Of a DNA stretch of 64,000 nucleotides, positions 9,103-18,660 are shown in pieces. The stretch covers positions 124,001 to 188,000 of the forward strand of contig CALSUF010000002.1 in assembly GCA_943789465.1 (NCBI GenBank), in the 5' to 3' direction. A program made the position numbers and the translations under genes. The first letter of the stretch is position 1. Each line of letters opens with the position of its first letter. Source of the DNA: an uncultured Flavobacteriaceae bacterium. Lineage in GTDB: Bacteria > Bacteroidota > Bacteroidia > Flavobacteriales > Flavobacteriaceae. A model generated the notes under the pieces. That model was not told where the DNA came from, ran no database searches, and saw only the letters and a program-made list of their open reading frames with translations.

Positions 9103-10721
9103 TTTTTTTGAACATTTTTCAGGTCCAATAAATTGGTAGGATTGATTCCTAGCCCTGTAACAGTAATAGGAGTAAACCGAACAACTTCATCATAAAACAA
9201 TACGACTACAGGCGCTTTTTTGATAACCAATGCATCCATTTTTTGATAGAGTTCTATACGTTTTGTTTGATTTGTTTCTAATAGTGCTTGCTCATACCAA
9301 GTATCAAATTGTGCATCTTTAAAGTGGGTATAATTAGGCCCGTTGGGTGCAAAATTACCACTATAAAATAAGGATAAATAATTCTGAGCATCAGGATAAT
9401 CTGCGACCCAGCTCGCCCTAAATAAATCCACCTTACCATTTGATTTTGCAGTTTTTAGAGAAGATGGCGGCATGACTTCAATGCGAATTGTTAAACCAAT
9501 TGACTGTAATTCACGTTGAATAAATTCACTAAAACTTAAATAATTAGCAGTTGTGGTCAAAGTAACTTCTGGTTGAGTATTTCCAGAAATAACTTGATAG
9601 GTTTCTAAAAGTTGTTTTGCTTTTTCAGGTTGATAATCATAGCCAGCAAATTCATTATGACCAGGAAGCCCTTTTGGTATAAAACCGCCTATTGCAGGAA
9701 TCCCAATACCGTTTCTTAAGTACTTCATCATTTTGGCACGATCAAATCCATAATTCATAGCTTGTCGTATCAATTCACTTTGGTATTCAGGTATCTTTGA
9801 ATCCATATAAAACCCTAAGTATTCAGTGTTTAAATAAGGGGCTCTAAGCATTTTTATGCTTGAAGCATAAGAAGACTTTAAGACGCCGTCAGCTCGTAAA
9901 ATATCATCTTTATAAGAAGCGTCTAAGCCAGTGATGAAATCAATATTCCCCTGGATAAACTGGAGAAACTCACTTTGTTTGTCTGCTAAAAATGTAATTG
10001 ATACCGCTTCTAAATACGGTAGTTTTTCACCCTTTGAATTGGTTTCAAAATAGCGATTGTTTTTTCTGAAGATTAATTTAATATTTTCCTCCCAACGTTT
10101 AAATTTATAAGGTCCTGTTCCAATTGGGTTTGATCTGAAATTTGAACCATAAAAGGCTACAATTTCTTTAGGTACTACACTGCAATATTTCATTGTTAAG
10201 AGTCCTAAAAAAGCGGGAAAAGGGGATTTTAAAGTGATCTGAAAGCTATGTTGGTTCAATGCTTTATAGGATTCCACATTTTGAAGCACCCATCCCCCAG
10301 GCGAAGCGAGTTTGGGGTCTCTTAAACGATCAAAACTATATACAAAATCATTAGCTGTAACTGTACGTGTTTGATTTTCTCCAAATAAGTAATGAGTATG
10401 AAAAAAGACATCTTTTCTAAGATCAAAAGTGTAGGTCTTTGCATTTTCTGAAATATACCATGAACTCGCAATGGCAGGGATCACATTCATTAAAGAATCC
10501 ATTTGAACTAAGCCATTAAATAATTGGTTGATCGCCGAAATATCGGCGTTGTCTTTTGCAAATGCAGGATCTAAAGAACTAATATTTTTATGTTCGTTAT
10601 ATCGGAATACTTGCTTGGCTTTGGTATCGACATCATTTGTGTTACATCCTAAAAATAAGGAACTAAAAAAAAGAAGTCTTCCAATTTGTAACCAGAAGTA
10701 ATTAGAAGCTTGCTTTGTCAT
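9099..10721 (-). CDS. Oligopeptide-type ABC transporter substrate-binding lipoprotein (SBP_bac_5)
   Basis: The 540-residue protein has a lipoprotein signal ending in LFLGC (Cys 26) and the family 5 solute-binding fold. Typical motifs are SLDPAFAKDNAD, the VTANDFVYSFDRLRDP stretch, and SNPIGTGPYKFKRWEE. These proteins capture peptides or related solutes and deliver them to an ABC permease. No permease or ATPase gene is next to it, which is common for Bacteroidota members. It is divergent from mtaB, and the mtaB -33 element overlaps its first codons. Confidence 0.88.
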   Translation of the reverse strand: MTKQASNYFWLQIGRLLFFSSLFLGCNTNDVDTKAKQVFRYNEHKNISSLDPAFAKDNADISAINQLFNGLVQMDSLMNVIPAIASSWYISENAKTYTFDLRKDVFFHTHYLFGENQTRTVTANDFVYSFDRLRDPKLASPGGWVLQNVESYKALNQHSFQITLKSPFPAFLGLLTMKYCSVVPKEIVAFYGSNFRSNPIGTGPYKFKRWEENIKLIFRKNNRYFETNSKGEKLPYLEAVSITFLADKQSEFLQFIQGNIDFITGLDASYKDDILRADGVLKSSYASSIKMLRAPYLNTEYLGFYMDSKIPEYQSELIRQAMNYGFDRAKMMKYLRNGIGIPAIGGFIPKGLPGHNEFAGYDYQPEKAKQLLETYQVISGNTQPEVTLTTTANYLSFSEFIQRELQSIGLTIRIEVMPPSSLKTAKSNGKVDLFRASWVADYPDAQNYLSLFYSGNFAPNGPNYTHFKDAQFDTWYEQALLETNQTKRIELYQKMDALVIKKAPVVVLFYDEVVRFTPITVTGLGINPTNLLDLKNVQKN

Positions 10722-10744
10722 TATAGATGTTAATTGTAAATTTG
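10715..10744 (+). promoter_or_regulatory. Promoter of mtaB (TTG-N19-TAAATTTG)
   Basis: TTG at 10715-10717 and TAAATTTG at 10737-10744 are separated by 19 bases. The start codon of mtaB is 22 bases past the box. The -33 element lies over the first codons of the divergent gene ending its start at 10721, so transcription of the two genes may compete. Confidence 0.7.
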
Positions 10745-10766
10745 TCCACTTGGTAAAAGTACAAGA

Positions 10767-12104
10767 ATGATTGATAGAAAAAAAGTCGCTTTTTATACTT
10801 TAGGGTGTAAATTAAATTTTTCAGAAACTGCAACAATTGCACGAAACTTTCAGGATGAAGGTTTTGACCGTGTTGAGTTTTCTGAATTTGCAGATATTTA
10901 TGTGATCAATACGTGCTCTGTAACCGAGAATGCAGACAAACGTTTCAAGACGATTGTAAAGCAAGCTCAACGTTCAAATTCTGAAGCATTTGTAATCGCT
11001 GTTGGGTGTTATGCTCAATTACAACCTGAAGAATTGGCGGCTGTTGATGGCGTTGATTTAGTGTTAGGTGCCACTGAAAAATTTAAAATTACTGATTACT
11101 TAAACGAGTTAACTAAAAATGAGTCCGCTGCGATTCATTCTTGCGAAATTGAAGATGCCGATTTTTATGTAAGTAGTTATTCTATTGGCGATCGTACGCG
11201 GGCTTTTTTAAAAGTTCAAGATGGGTGTGATTATAAATGTACCTATTGTACCATTCCGTTGGCACGTGGGATTTCTAGATCAGATACGCTTCAGAATGTA
11301 TTAGGTAATGCCAAAAAAATAGCAGATCAAGGGATTAAGGAAATTGTTTTAACGGGTGTCAATATAGGAGATTACGGCAAAGGCGAATTTGGAAATAAAA
11401 AGCACGAGCATACTTTTTATGAATTGGTTCAAGCTTTGGATACCATTAAAGGGATTCATCGTCTGCGAATTTCATCTATTGAGCCTAATTTACTAAAAGA
11501 CAACACTATTGATTTTGTTGCACAAAGCAACTCTTTTGTTCCTCATTTTCACATTCCTTTACAAAGTGGAAGTAATGTAATGCTCAAAGCGATGCGAAGA
11601 CGTTATATGAAAGAGCTCTATCAAGAACGAGTAGGGCATATCAAAAATAGTATGCCGGATGCTTGTATTGGAGTGGATGTGATTGTTGGATTTCCAGGTG
11701 AGACAGACGATTTATTTTTAGAAACATATAATTTTTTAAATGCGTTAGACATCTCATACCTTCACGTATTTACGTATTCCGAACGCCCAAATACCCACGC
11801 AGCCACCCTGCCCGGAGTTATTTCAAAATCGGTGCGTTCGAAACGCAGTAAAATGCTGAGAGGATTGTCTGCCAAAAAACGCCGTGCTTTTTATGAAAGT
11901 CAGATAGGAAGTAAGCGAACTGTGTTATTTGAGGGCGAAAATAAAGAAGGGTATATTCATGGATTTACAGAAAACTATGTCAAAGTAAAAGCACCATGGA
12001 ATCCAGAACTCGTCAATACTTTACATGAGGTAAGTTTGTCTGAAATTGATTCAGATGGTTTGGTAAGGTTTGAATTTGAACAGGTATTTAGTACAAGTGA
12101 TTAA
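10767..12104 (+). CDS. mtaB: tRNA t6A37 C2-methylthiotransferase
   Basis: The 445-residue radical-SAM enzyme has the N-terminal UPF0004 cluster cysteines (Cys 14, 50, 81) and the radical-SAM CxxxCxxC (CDYKCTYC, Cys 154/158/161). A C-terminal TRAM-like domain (about 375-440) follows. MtaB adds a methylthio group to t6A at position 37 of tRNAs reading ANN codons, using two [4Fe-4S] clusters. The sequence MFYTLGCKLNFSE-type start and GVDVIVGFPGETDD are characteristic of the MtaB subfamily rather than MiaB or RimO. It has its own promoter, and its stop overlaps the converging small gene by four bases. Confidence 0.93.
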   Translation: MIDRKKVAFYTLGCKLNFSETATIARNFQDEGFDRVEFSEFADIYVINTCSVTENADKRFKTIVKQAQRSNSEAFVIAVGCYAQLQPEELAAVDGVDLVLGATEKFKITDYLNELTKNESAAIHSCEIEDADFYVSSYSIGDRTRAFLKVQDGCDYKCTYCTIPLARGISRSDTLQNVLGNAKKIADQGIKEIVLTGVNIGDYGKGEFGNKKHEHTFYELVQALDTIKGIHRLRISSIEPNLLKDNTIDFVAQSNSFVPHFHIPLQSGSNVMLKAMRRRYMKELYQERVGHIKNSMPDACIGVDVIVGFPGETDDLFLETYNFLNALDISYLHVFTYSERPNTHAATLPGVISKSVRSKRSKMLRGLSAKKRRAFYESQIGSKRTVLFEGENKEGYIHGFTENYVKVKAPWNPELVNTLHEVSLSEIDSDGLVRFEFEQVFSTSD

Positions 12105-12397
12105 ATGCGAATCCCTACGGGGAGCATTTTTCGGTAGCGGCGATTCTTACGTATAAATTTTGCTACTGGCGGACTGGTGGGAACCACACTGATATTTTTT
12201 TCAATAATATCCTCTAGAATGACCTTTAAAAAATCTTCAAGAAATTGATCGGTATTTAAAACTTCAGGAATATTTAGTTTTGTTAAGAAAATTTTTCGTT
12301 CTTGTTGAGAATATTCAAGTGTAGCCATCTCACTACCAACTTTTAGTTCATATTGGCGTAAAAAAACATTGTCTATTAAATTAGAAGCGTCAACCAT
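12101..12397 (-). CDS. Small GNAT-like (YjdJ-type) N-acetyltransferase family protein
   Basis: This 98-residue protein contains YELKVGSEMATLEYSQQERK, then LNIPEVLN and the ending VVPTSPPVAKFIRKNRRY with MLPVGIRI. That matches the short YjdJ/GNAT_like family, in which only the acetyl-CoA binding half of the GNAT fold remains. The 'VVPTSP-VAKFI-KNRRY' segment is the conserved core. No substrate is known. The gene stands alone and converges with mtaB with a shared TTAA stop region. Confidence 0.65.
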   Translation of the reverse strand: MVDASNLIDNVFLRQYELKVGSEMATLEYSQQERKIFLTKLNIPEVLNTDQFLEDFLKVILEDIIEKNISVVPTSPPVAKFIRKNRRYRKMLPVGIRI

Positions 12398-12483
12398 TAT
12401 AAAGAGTTTTAAGTTAGGTCAAGAGATCTTTAGATTGCAAATTTACAAAAAAATTACATAACTAGTTAATATATATTCTATTA

Positions 12484-13155
12484 GTGCATCAAAATGAAAC
12501 AAAAATACCAGTCTATTTTTTACCAGGTTTAGCTGCCAATACTAGTATCTTTAAAAATATTAAGTTAGATACTGATCGGTTTGAAATGTATTTTTTAGAA
12601 TGGATGATTCCTTTTGAAGAGGAATCTATTTCTGATTATGCACTTCGTTTTTGTTCTAAAGTTAATCATCCGAATGCTGTTTTGGTGGGTGTTTCTTTTG
12701 GAGGGATCATCGCTCAAGAAATGAATTTAGTTCATAACTTTAGAAAAATTGTGATCATCTCTAGTGTTAAGACCCGTCAAGAACTACCATTGCACCTTCA
12801 ATTAGCAGGTAAAACAAAGGTTTATAAGTTAATGCCAACAAGTTTTTTTGCTCAAAATATTGATTTACTTTCCAAGTATGCTTTCGGAAAACCGATTGTA
12901 AAGCGTTTAGATTTATACAAACAGTACTTGTCAATTACTGATAAACGCTATTTAGATTGGGCTATCAAACAGGTGGTCTCTTGGGGGCAAGAACAGAGCG
13001 ACTCCAATTTAGTGCACATCCATGGAGATAAGGACCTTATTTTCCCCATTGAAAATATAAACGATTCTATTGTAGTTAAAGGAGGAACTCATATTATGAT
13101 TTTAAATAAATATAAATGGTTGAATGAAAACTTACCTAAATTAATTCTTAGTTGA
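12484..13155 (+). CDS. Alpha/beta hydrolase
   Basis: The 223-residue protein has the alpha/beta hydrolase order. A PVYFLPGLAAN strand-turn comes near the start, then a nucleophile elbow GVSFGG (Ser near residue 80), then a late Asp (HGDKD) and a His (GGTHIMI) completing a Ser-Asp-His triad. No signal peptide is seen, so it is cytoplasmic. The substrate is unknown. The only sensible start is GTG at 12484. It lies 50 bases before the lytic transglycosylase and could be transcribed with it. Confidence 0.8.
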   Translation: MHQNETKIPVYFLPGLAANTSIFKNIKLDTDRFEMYFLEWMIPFEEESISDYALRFCSKVNHPNAVLVGVSFGGIIAQEMNLVHNFRKIVIISSVKTRQELPLHLQLAGKTKVYKLMPTSFFAQNIDLLSKYAFGKPIVKRLDLYKQYLSITDKRYLDWAIKQVVSWGQEQSDSNLVHIHGDKDLIFPIENINDSIVVKGGTHIMILNKYKWLNENLPKLILS

Positions 13156-13205
13156 TGTCAGTTGTGCTTTTTTTTGTATTTTTAGTTTATTAAACCTATG
13201 TTGTT

Positions 13206-14129
13206 ATGCGATTTTTGAAACACACTTTTTTAACTATTGGAATGATATCTGTAATTGGATTCCTAGTTCTTGCTTTTACAAGTCAACCAATTCCGGAAGA
13301 TAATCCTGATACATCTGAAAACGATTATAATATCTATGCGTTAGAAATACCAGAATTTCTTGATTTTTCTGGAGAAGTTATTCCTGTTCAAATTCCTGAT
13401 ATTCGTGAACGAATGGATCGTGAGTTGCTTGTTAACACCTATTGGCAGTCCAATGGTTTGTTATTATTTAAACGTTCATATCGCTACTTCCCAGTGATTG
13501 AACCGATATTAAAATCGTATGGAATACCGGATGATTTTAAATATTTAGCGCTTATAGAAAGCGGACTTCAAAATGTAACTTCTCCTGCGGGAGCTAAGGG
13601 GTTTTGGCAAATAATGAAATCTACTGGTAAAGAGTATGGCTTAGAAATCAATACAAACGTGGACGAGCGTTATCATTTAGAACTCTCTACGCATGTAGCT
13701 TGTCGTTATTTTTTGAAGGCCAAAGAAAAATTTGGTAATTGGACACTTACTGCGGCTGCATATAACGCAGGCATTCGTGGAATTACAAACCAATTAGAAA
13801 AGCAAAATGTTTCTGAGTATTATGATTTATTATTAGGTGAAGAAACAGGTCGGTATGTGTTTCGAGCAGTTGCGTTGAAAGAAATTTTTGCACATCCAAA
13901 AAAATATGGATTTAATTTTACATCAAATGATCTATACTCAACAATTCCAACCTCTAAAATTAAAGTGGATACTGCAGTGACTGATTTTGTTCAGTTTGCA
14001 GCTAAATTTGGACTTAACTACAAACAACTTAAAATTCACAATCCTTGGTTACGGGAAGGCTTTTTAAATAATAAATCTAGAAAGTTGTATACCTTGGACA
14101 TCCCTCAAAAAGAATATTATTCAAATTAA
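13206..14129 (+). CDS. Lytic transglycosylase, SLT family (MltD-like)
   Basis: The 307-residue protein has an N-terminal membrane segment (about 7-25) and a goose-type lysozyme/SLT domain. The catalytic Glu is in ALIESG (Glu 118), followed by SPAGAKGFWQIM (126-137) and the AAYNAG motif near residue 192. It would cut the glycan strands of peptidoglycan, leaving 1,6-anhydro ends, from the periplasmic side. A LysM-like remnant may lie at the C-terminus (LNYKQLKIHNPWLREG), as in MltD. It follows the alpha/beta hydrolase by 50 bases. Confidence 0.9.
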   Translation: MRFLKHTFLTIGMISVIGFLVLAFTSQPIPEDNPDTSENDYNIYALEIPEFLDFSGEVIPVQIPDIRERMDRELLVNTYWQSNGLLLFKRSYRYFPVIEPILKSYGIPDDFKYLALIESGLQNVTSPAGAKGFWQIMKSTGKEYGLEINTNVDERYHLELSTHVACRYFLKAKEKFGNWTLTAAAYNAGIRGITNQLEKQNVSEYYDLLLGEETGRYVFRAVALKEIFAHPKKYGFNFTSNDLYSTIPTSKIKVDTAVTDFVQFAAKFGLNYKQLKIHNPWLREGFLNNKSRKLYTLDIPQKEYYSN

Positions 14130-14142
14130 ATTCTGATGTTAA

Positions 14143-14700
14143 TTACCGTCGGCGTTGTTGTCCACCAAAATGTTGATTAGGCATTCCTCCTTTTTTCATT
14201 TGTTGCTTCATCATTTTGATTTGTTCACTGAGCATGTCTCTTTTGTCTAGCTTTTGTGCTTCCTGTAACAATTTTTGAGCTTCTAATTTTCTACGTTTTG
14301 TAAAAGCAATCCCTGCTAAGTTTAATTTTGCCATCGCCAAGTCATGATCCATTGACAAACCTAGAGATATAGCATTTTTGAAGTACTTTTCAGCATCGTT
14401 CATATTTGTTTGAGACACCATAATTCCTTTCAAAAAATTATAATACCCTTGTTGCTTTTTAGTCAATGCCGATTTAGGATTCTTGATTTTGTTGAGTAAG
14501 CGTTCTGTGCCTGGAAAATCTTGTTTTCTAAGTTTTAGAAATGCTAGTAGAATCATTTCATTTTTAAAATAAAAAAACACAAAAATGAGTGCTAGAAGAA
14601 TGAGCATGATGCCGTTTCCGACATACGTTTCTATAATTTGATAAACAGCGTATGCAGTGATAGCAATAGCAAGGAATAATTTTATATTTTTGTTGAACAT
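14143..14700 (-). CDS. Membrane protein with a tetratricopeptide-like helical domain
   Basis: The 185-residue protein has two N-terminal membrane helices (about 8-25 and 28-48). A helical region follows with TPR-like spacing (KKQQGYYNFLKGIM, AEKYFKNAISLGLSMDHDLA, AKLNLAGIAFTKRRKLEAQKLL). The tail is rich in Gln, Gly and Arg. This fits a small Bacteroidota inner-membrane family often found beside cell-wall genes. No function is known. It converges on the lytic transglycosylase with a 13-base gap. Confidence 0.6.
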   Translation of the reverse strand: MFNKNIKLFLAIAITAYAVYQIIETYVGNGIMLILLALIFVFFYFKNEMILLAFLKLRKQDFPGTERLLNKIKNPKSALTKKQQGYYNFLKGIMVSQTNMNDAEKYFKNAISLGLSMDHDLAMAKLNLAGIAFTKRRKLEAQKLLQEAQKLDKRDMLSEQIKMMKQQMKKGGMPNQHFGGQQRRR

Positions 14701-14767
14701 ATCTAAGTTATTTATTTAGCGAGGACAAAGGTAGTAAAAACAAATCAAAATTATTTTAAAATTAGGT

Positions 14768-14797
14768 TTGTCAAAGTAAAAACTCTTTGTATATTTG
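14768..14797 (+). promoter_or_regulatory. Promoter of rpmH (TTG-N19-TATATTTG)
   Basis: TTG at 14768-14770 and TATATTTG at 14790-14797 are 19 bases apart, a near-ideal Bacteroidota promoter. Transcription should begin near 14803, which puts a hairpin at the extreme 5' end of the rpmH message. Confidence 0.75.
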
Positions 14798-14801
14798 CAC
14801 C

Positions 14802-14832
14802 GCGCTTTAAGTGAGGACTTGAGCGCATTTTT
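14802..14832 (+). promoter_or_regulatory. Leader hairpin with T-run in the rpmH 5' UTR
   Basis: GCGC (14802-14805) with following bases pairs with ACTTGAGCGC (14816-14825), giving a stem with a small internal bulge. It is followed by ATTTTTT. It looks like a terminator but lies between the promoter and the L34 start at 14875, so an attenuator or an RNA-stabilising 5' hairpin is possible. Confidence 0.4.
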
Positions 14833-14874
14833 TAAAGATAAAAATACTAGAAAAAGTTTTAAAAATATACTAAA

Positions 14875-15033
14875 ATGAAAAGAACGTTCCAACCATCGAA
14901 AAGAAAAAGAAAAAACAAACATGGTTTTAGAGAAAGAATGGCTTCTGCCAATGGAAGAAAAGTTCTTGCTAGAAGACGTGCCAAAGGCAGAAAGAAAATA
15001 AGTGTTTCTTCTGAACTTCGTCACAAAAAATAA
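14875..15033 (+). CDS. rpmH: 50S ribosomal protein L34
   Basis: This 52-residue protein reads [19 protein letters not shown] and continues with [18 protein letters not shown]. It is unmistakably L34, a small basic protein buried in 23S rRNA. The gene is flanked by a strong promoter (14768-14797) and a terminator (15057-15087). Unlike many bacteria there is no rnpA or dnaA beside it, so it does not mark the replication origin here. Confidence 0.97.
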   Translation: MKRTFQPSKRKRKNKHGFRERMASANGRKVLARRRAKGRKKISVSSELRHKK

Positions 15034-15056
15034 TGATTAACAATTGTTAATATATT

Positions 15057-15087
15057 AAAGGTGTTGCTTGTAGCAACGCCTTTTTTT
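15057..15087 (+). terminator. Terminator after rpmH
   Basis: AAAGGTGTTGC (15057-15067) pairs with GCAACGCCTTT (15073-15083), with one G-T pair and a five-base loop, followed by a T-run. Confidence 0.88.
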
Positions 15088-15145
15088 ATATCCAAACCTT
15101 ACTTAATTTCGTATTCTATTATGATACAATTAATTACATTAAAAA

Positions 15146-17998
15146 ATGCCTAAAAACAAAGATCTTAAATCAATTTTAATAATAGGTTCTGGGCCCATAG
15201 TCATAGGACAAGCCTGTGAATTCGACTACTCTGGAACACAAGCATTACGTTCTTTAAGAGAGGATGGAATCGAAACCATTCTTATCAATTCAAATCCAGC
15301 AACTATTATGACGGATCCAGCAATGGCCGATCATGTATATTTACTTCCATTGACAACTAAGTCAATTATCAAAATCTTAAAAGAACACCCTCAAATTGAT
15401 GCAGTATTACCTACAATGGGTGGACAAACCGCTTTGAACCTTTGTATAGAAGCGGATGAAAAAGGTATTTGGGAAGATTTTGGTGTAGATATTATTGGAG
15501 TTGATATTGATGCTATTAATATCACTGAAGACCGAGAGAAATTCCGTGAATTAATGCTTGAAATAGGCATTCCTATGGCACCTCAAGCCACAGCAACTTC
15601 TTTTTTAAAAGGAAAAGAAATTGCTCAAGAATTTGGATTTCCACTCGTTATTAGAGCTTCATTTACGTTAGGAGGTGATGGTGCTGCCATTGTACATAAA
15701 GAAGCTCGACTTTGATGAATTATTAACCCGTGGACTGGAAATTTCTCCAATTCATGAAGTCATGATTGATAAGGCCTTGTTAGGTTGGAAAGAATATGAA
15801 CTAGAATTGCTTAGAGACGCTAATAACAATGTGGTGATCATTTGTTCGATTGAAAATATGGATCCGATGGGTATTCATACAGGGGACTCTATTACAGTAG
15901 CTCCTGCAATGACTTTGAGTGATCGTACCTATCAACGTATGCGAGATATGGCTATTCATATGATGCGTAGTATTGGTGATTTTGCAGGTGGATGTAATGT
16001 TCAATTTGCAGTGTCTCCAGATGAAAATGAAGATATTATTGCTATCGAAATCAATCCACGTGTATCACGTTCATCAGCATTAGCAAGTAAAGCCACAGGA
16101 TACCCAATTGCAAAAATTGCTGCCAAATTAGCCTTAGGATACCACTTAGATGAATTAAAAAATCAAATTACAAAATCAACATCGGCCTTATTTGAACCGA
16201 CCTTAGATTATGTAATTGTTAAAATTCCACGATGGAATTTCGACAAATTTGAAGGTTCTGATAGAACTTTAGGATTGCAAATGAAATCTGTTGGGGAAGT
16301 GATGGGAATAGGACGTTCGTTTCAAGAAGCACTTCACAAAGCCACACAGTCACTCGAAATTAAACGTAACGGTTTAGGTGCTGACGGAAAAGAAAACAAG
16401 AATTACGATCAAATTATTGAAAAATTAACCCATGCTTCATGGGATCGTGTGTTTATTATTTATGATGCCATTCAGATGGGAATTCCCTTAAGTCGTATTC
16501 ATGAAATCACTAAAATTGATATGTGGTTTTTGAAACAATATGATGAATTACATCATCTTAAAAATGAAATTTCTACCTTTAAAATTGATTCTATTGAAAA
16601 ACCTTTATTACTAGAAGCAAAGCAAAAAGGATATGGCGATCGACAAATTGCACATATGTTAGGCTGCTTGGAAAGTCAAGTGTACAATAAACGTGAAGAA
16701 CTTGGAATCAATCGTGTTTATAAATTAGTAGATACCTGTGCTGCGGAGTTTGAAGCGAAAACACCTTATTACTATTCAACATTTGAAAGTGATATGGAAA
16801 CAGCGGATGGCAACCGTTTTTCAGACAATGAAAGCATTGTTTCTGATAAGAAAAAAGTCATTGTATTAGGATCTGGTCCTAACCGAATTGGTCAAGGAAT
16901 TGAGTTTGATTACTGTTGTGTGCATGGCGTTTTAGCGGCTGCAGAATGTGGGTATGAAACCATTATGATTAACTGTAATCCTGAAACTGTTTCAACTGAT
17001 TTTGATACCGCTGATAAGTTGTATTTTGAACCTGTTTTCTGGGAACACATTTACGACATCATTAAGCATGAAAAACCAGAAGGAGTCATTGTTCAGTTAG
17101 GAGGTCAAACGGCTTTGAAATTGGCTGAAAAATTAACCAAATATGGCGTTAAAATATTAGGAACCAGTTTCGAATCTTTAGATTTAGCAGAAGATAGAGG
17201 TTTGTTTTCAAACCTTTTGAAAGAGAATAACATTCCTTACCCAGAATTTGACATTGCGACTACGGCTGATGAAGCAGCAGCAATTGCAGATGTTTTGGAT
17301 TTTCCAATTTTAGTTCGACCGTCTTACGTGTTAGGTGGTCAGGGAATGAAAATTGTAATTAACAAAGAAGAATTAGAAAAACATGTTGTTGAATTACAAA
17401 GTAGAATGCCAGGGAATCAGTTGTTGTTAGATCACTATTTAGATGGAGCAATTGAAGCAGAAGCGGATGCTATTTGCGACGGAGAAAATGTGTATATCAT
17501 TGGAATTATGGAGCATATTGAACCTTGTGGAATTCACTCTGGTGACAGTAATGCACCTTACCACCATTTAACTTAGGCAATTTGGTCATGCAACAAATTA
17601 AGGACCATACCAAAAAAATTGCATTGGCACTCAATACTGTCGGTCTTATAAACATACAGTTTGCCGTTAAAGACGATATGGTTTACATTATTGAAGCCAA
17701 TCCTAGAGCGTCTCGTACAGTTCCTTTTATTGCGAAAGCATACGGAGAACCCTATGTGAATTATGCCACTAAAGTCATGTTAGGTGAAAAGAAAGTTACA
17801 GATTTTGATTTTAAACCACACTTGGAAGGTTATGCCATCAAACAACCTGTATTCTCGTTTAATAAATTTCCTAATGTCAACAAACAATTAGGGCCAGAAA
17901 TGAAAAGTACAGGGGAAAGCATTCTATTTATAGACAGTCTTAAGGACGATGAATTTTATAATTTATATTCACGACGAAAAATGTACTTGAGTAAATAA
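15146..17998 (+). CDS. carB: Carbamoyl-phosphate synthase large subunit, interrupted by two frameshifts
   Basis: Three consecutive frames together give about 951 residues, the usual length of CarB in this group. The first (15146 to about 15705) has [21 protein letters not shown] and the first ATP-grasp start. The second (about 15706-17560) covers the rest of the first ATP-grasp, the oligomerisation region and the second synthase half ([16 protein letters not shown]). The third (about 17565-17998) finishes the second ATP-grasp ([14 protein letters not shown]). The breaks are one extra base or two missing near 15705-15712, and one missing base near 17563-17566, where [11 protein letters not shown] should follow GDSNA. 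CarB makes carbamoyl phosphate for pyrimidines and arginine. carA is not nearby. Since the gene is normally essential, sequence errors are quite likely. Confidence 0.9.
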
Positions 17999-18004
17999 TT
18001 AATT

Positions 18005-18030
18005 AAAGCGACTTTTTAGTCGCTTTTTTT
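18005..18030. terminator. Shared terminator between carB and the YceI gene
   Basis: AAAGCGACT (18005-18013) pairs with AGTCGCTTT (18018-18026) and is followed by T. The stop codon of the converging YceI gene (18016-18018) lies inside the hairpin, so its last codons are part of the structure. Confidence 0.85.
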
Positions 18031-18558
18031 TATCAACTCAAAATCAAAAACCACAGTAACTATTTCTGCAATTTTTGAACTGACAATGCTTGGGATTTCA
18101 ACATCAAAATCATTGGGTGTAATTTCAAAAGATCCTTTAAAGTTGAACGAATTTTTAGAAGGAGTGATTTCTACAGAAACGTTTTCAATTGGTTTTGTCA
18201 CGCCATGGAAACTCAGTGTCCCGGTAATACTATATGTATTTTGAATATTTTCTAAAGAGAAATCAGCTAACTCTCCTTTAAAAATAGCTTTTGGATATTG
18301 ATCGGATTCGGCATAGTTTTCATTAAAATGCTCTTCCATAAGCGCATTTTTAAAACGAAAACCTTTGACAAGTGCCAAGGCAGCAAATTGACCATTGGCC
18401 GTATTTAAAATTGCAGTCACATTAGTATTGGTCGCTTTTATTTCTTCAAAAGCTTCCACACTCGCTTCAAAATTTAAAACCCCTGATTTGGTCAAATATT
18501 TCTCTTGAGAAAATCCTACCACAGAAATGAATGCGAATAATAGATATATGTTTTTCAT
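18016..18558 (-). CDS. YceI family periplasmic protein
   Basis: The 180-residue protein has a signal peptide (MKNIYLLFAFISVVGFSQ) and the YceI lipocalin-like beta-barrel pattern. Typical parts are SGVLNFEASVEAFEEIKATN near the start, YPKAIFKGELADF in the middle and the final GSFEITPNDFDVEIP. YceI proteins bind polyisoprenoid lipids in a hydrophobic tunnel and often accompany cytochromes. Here it lies just downstream of a cytochrome c-like lipoprotein on the same strand, so a joint envelope redox role is an inference. Confidence 0.88.
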   Translation of the reverse strand: MKNIYLLFAFISVVGFSQEKYLTKSGVLNFEASVEAFEEIKATNTNVTAILNTANGQFAALALVKGFRFKNALMEEHFNENYAESDQYPKAIFKGELADFSLENIQNTYSITGTLSFHGVTKPIENVSVEITPSKNSFNFKGSFEITPNDFDVEIPSIVSSKIAEIVTVVFDFELIKKSD

Positions 18559-18660
18559 GTGTATTCTTTTATTGTTTTTATGTTCACATGTTAAATCCGT
18601 TAAATTATTTTAGTTAATTATTAACTTTTTGCTACGGATGGCTCATTATTTTGTTTGATA

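Noticed and set aside
14716-15024. 102-residue open frame on the minus strand
   Set aside because: It lies opposite rpmH and its leader; the plus-strand L34 sequence is unmistakable and explains the open frame.
14768-15033. Replication origin near rpmH
   Set aside because: No dnaA, rnpA or DnaA-box cluster is present; in this group rpmH often lies away from the origin.
15675-17576. Programmed frameshifting in carB
   Set aside because: No slippery heptamer or downstream structure is visible at either break, and carB is not known to use recoding; sequence error or mutation is simpler.
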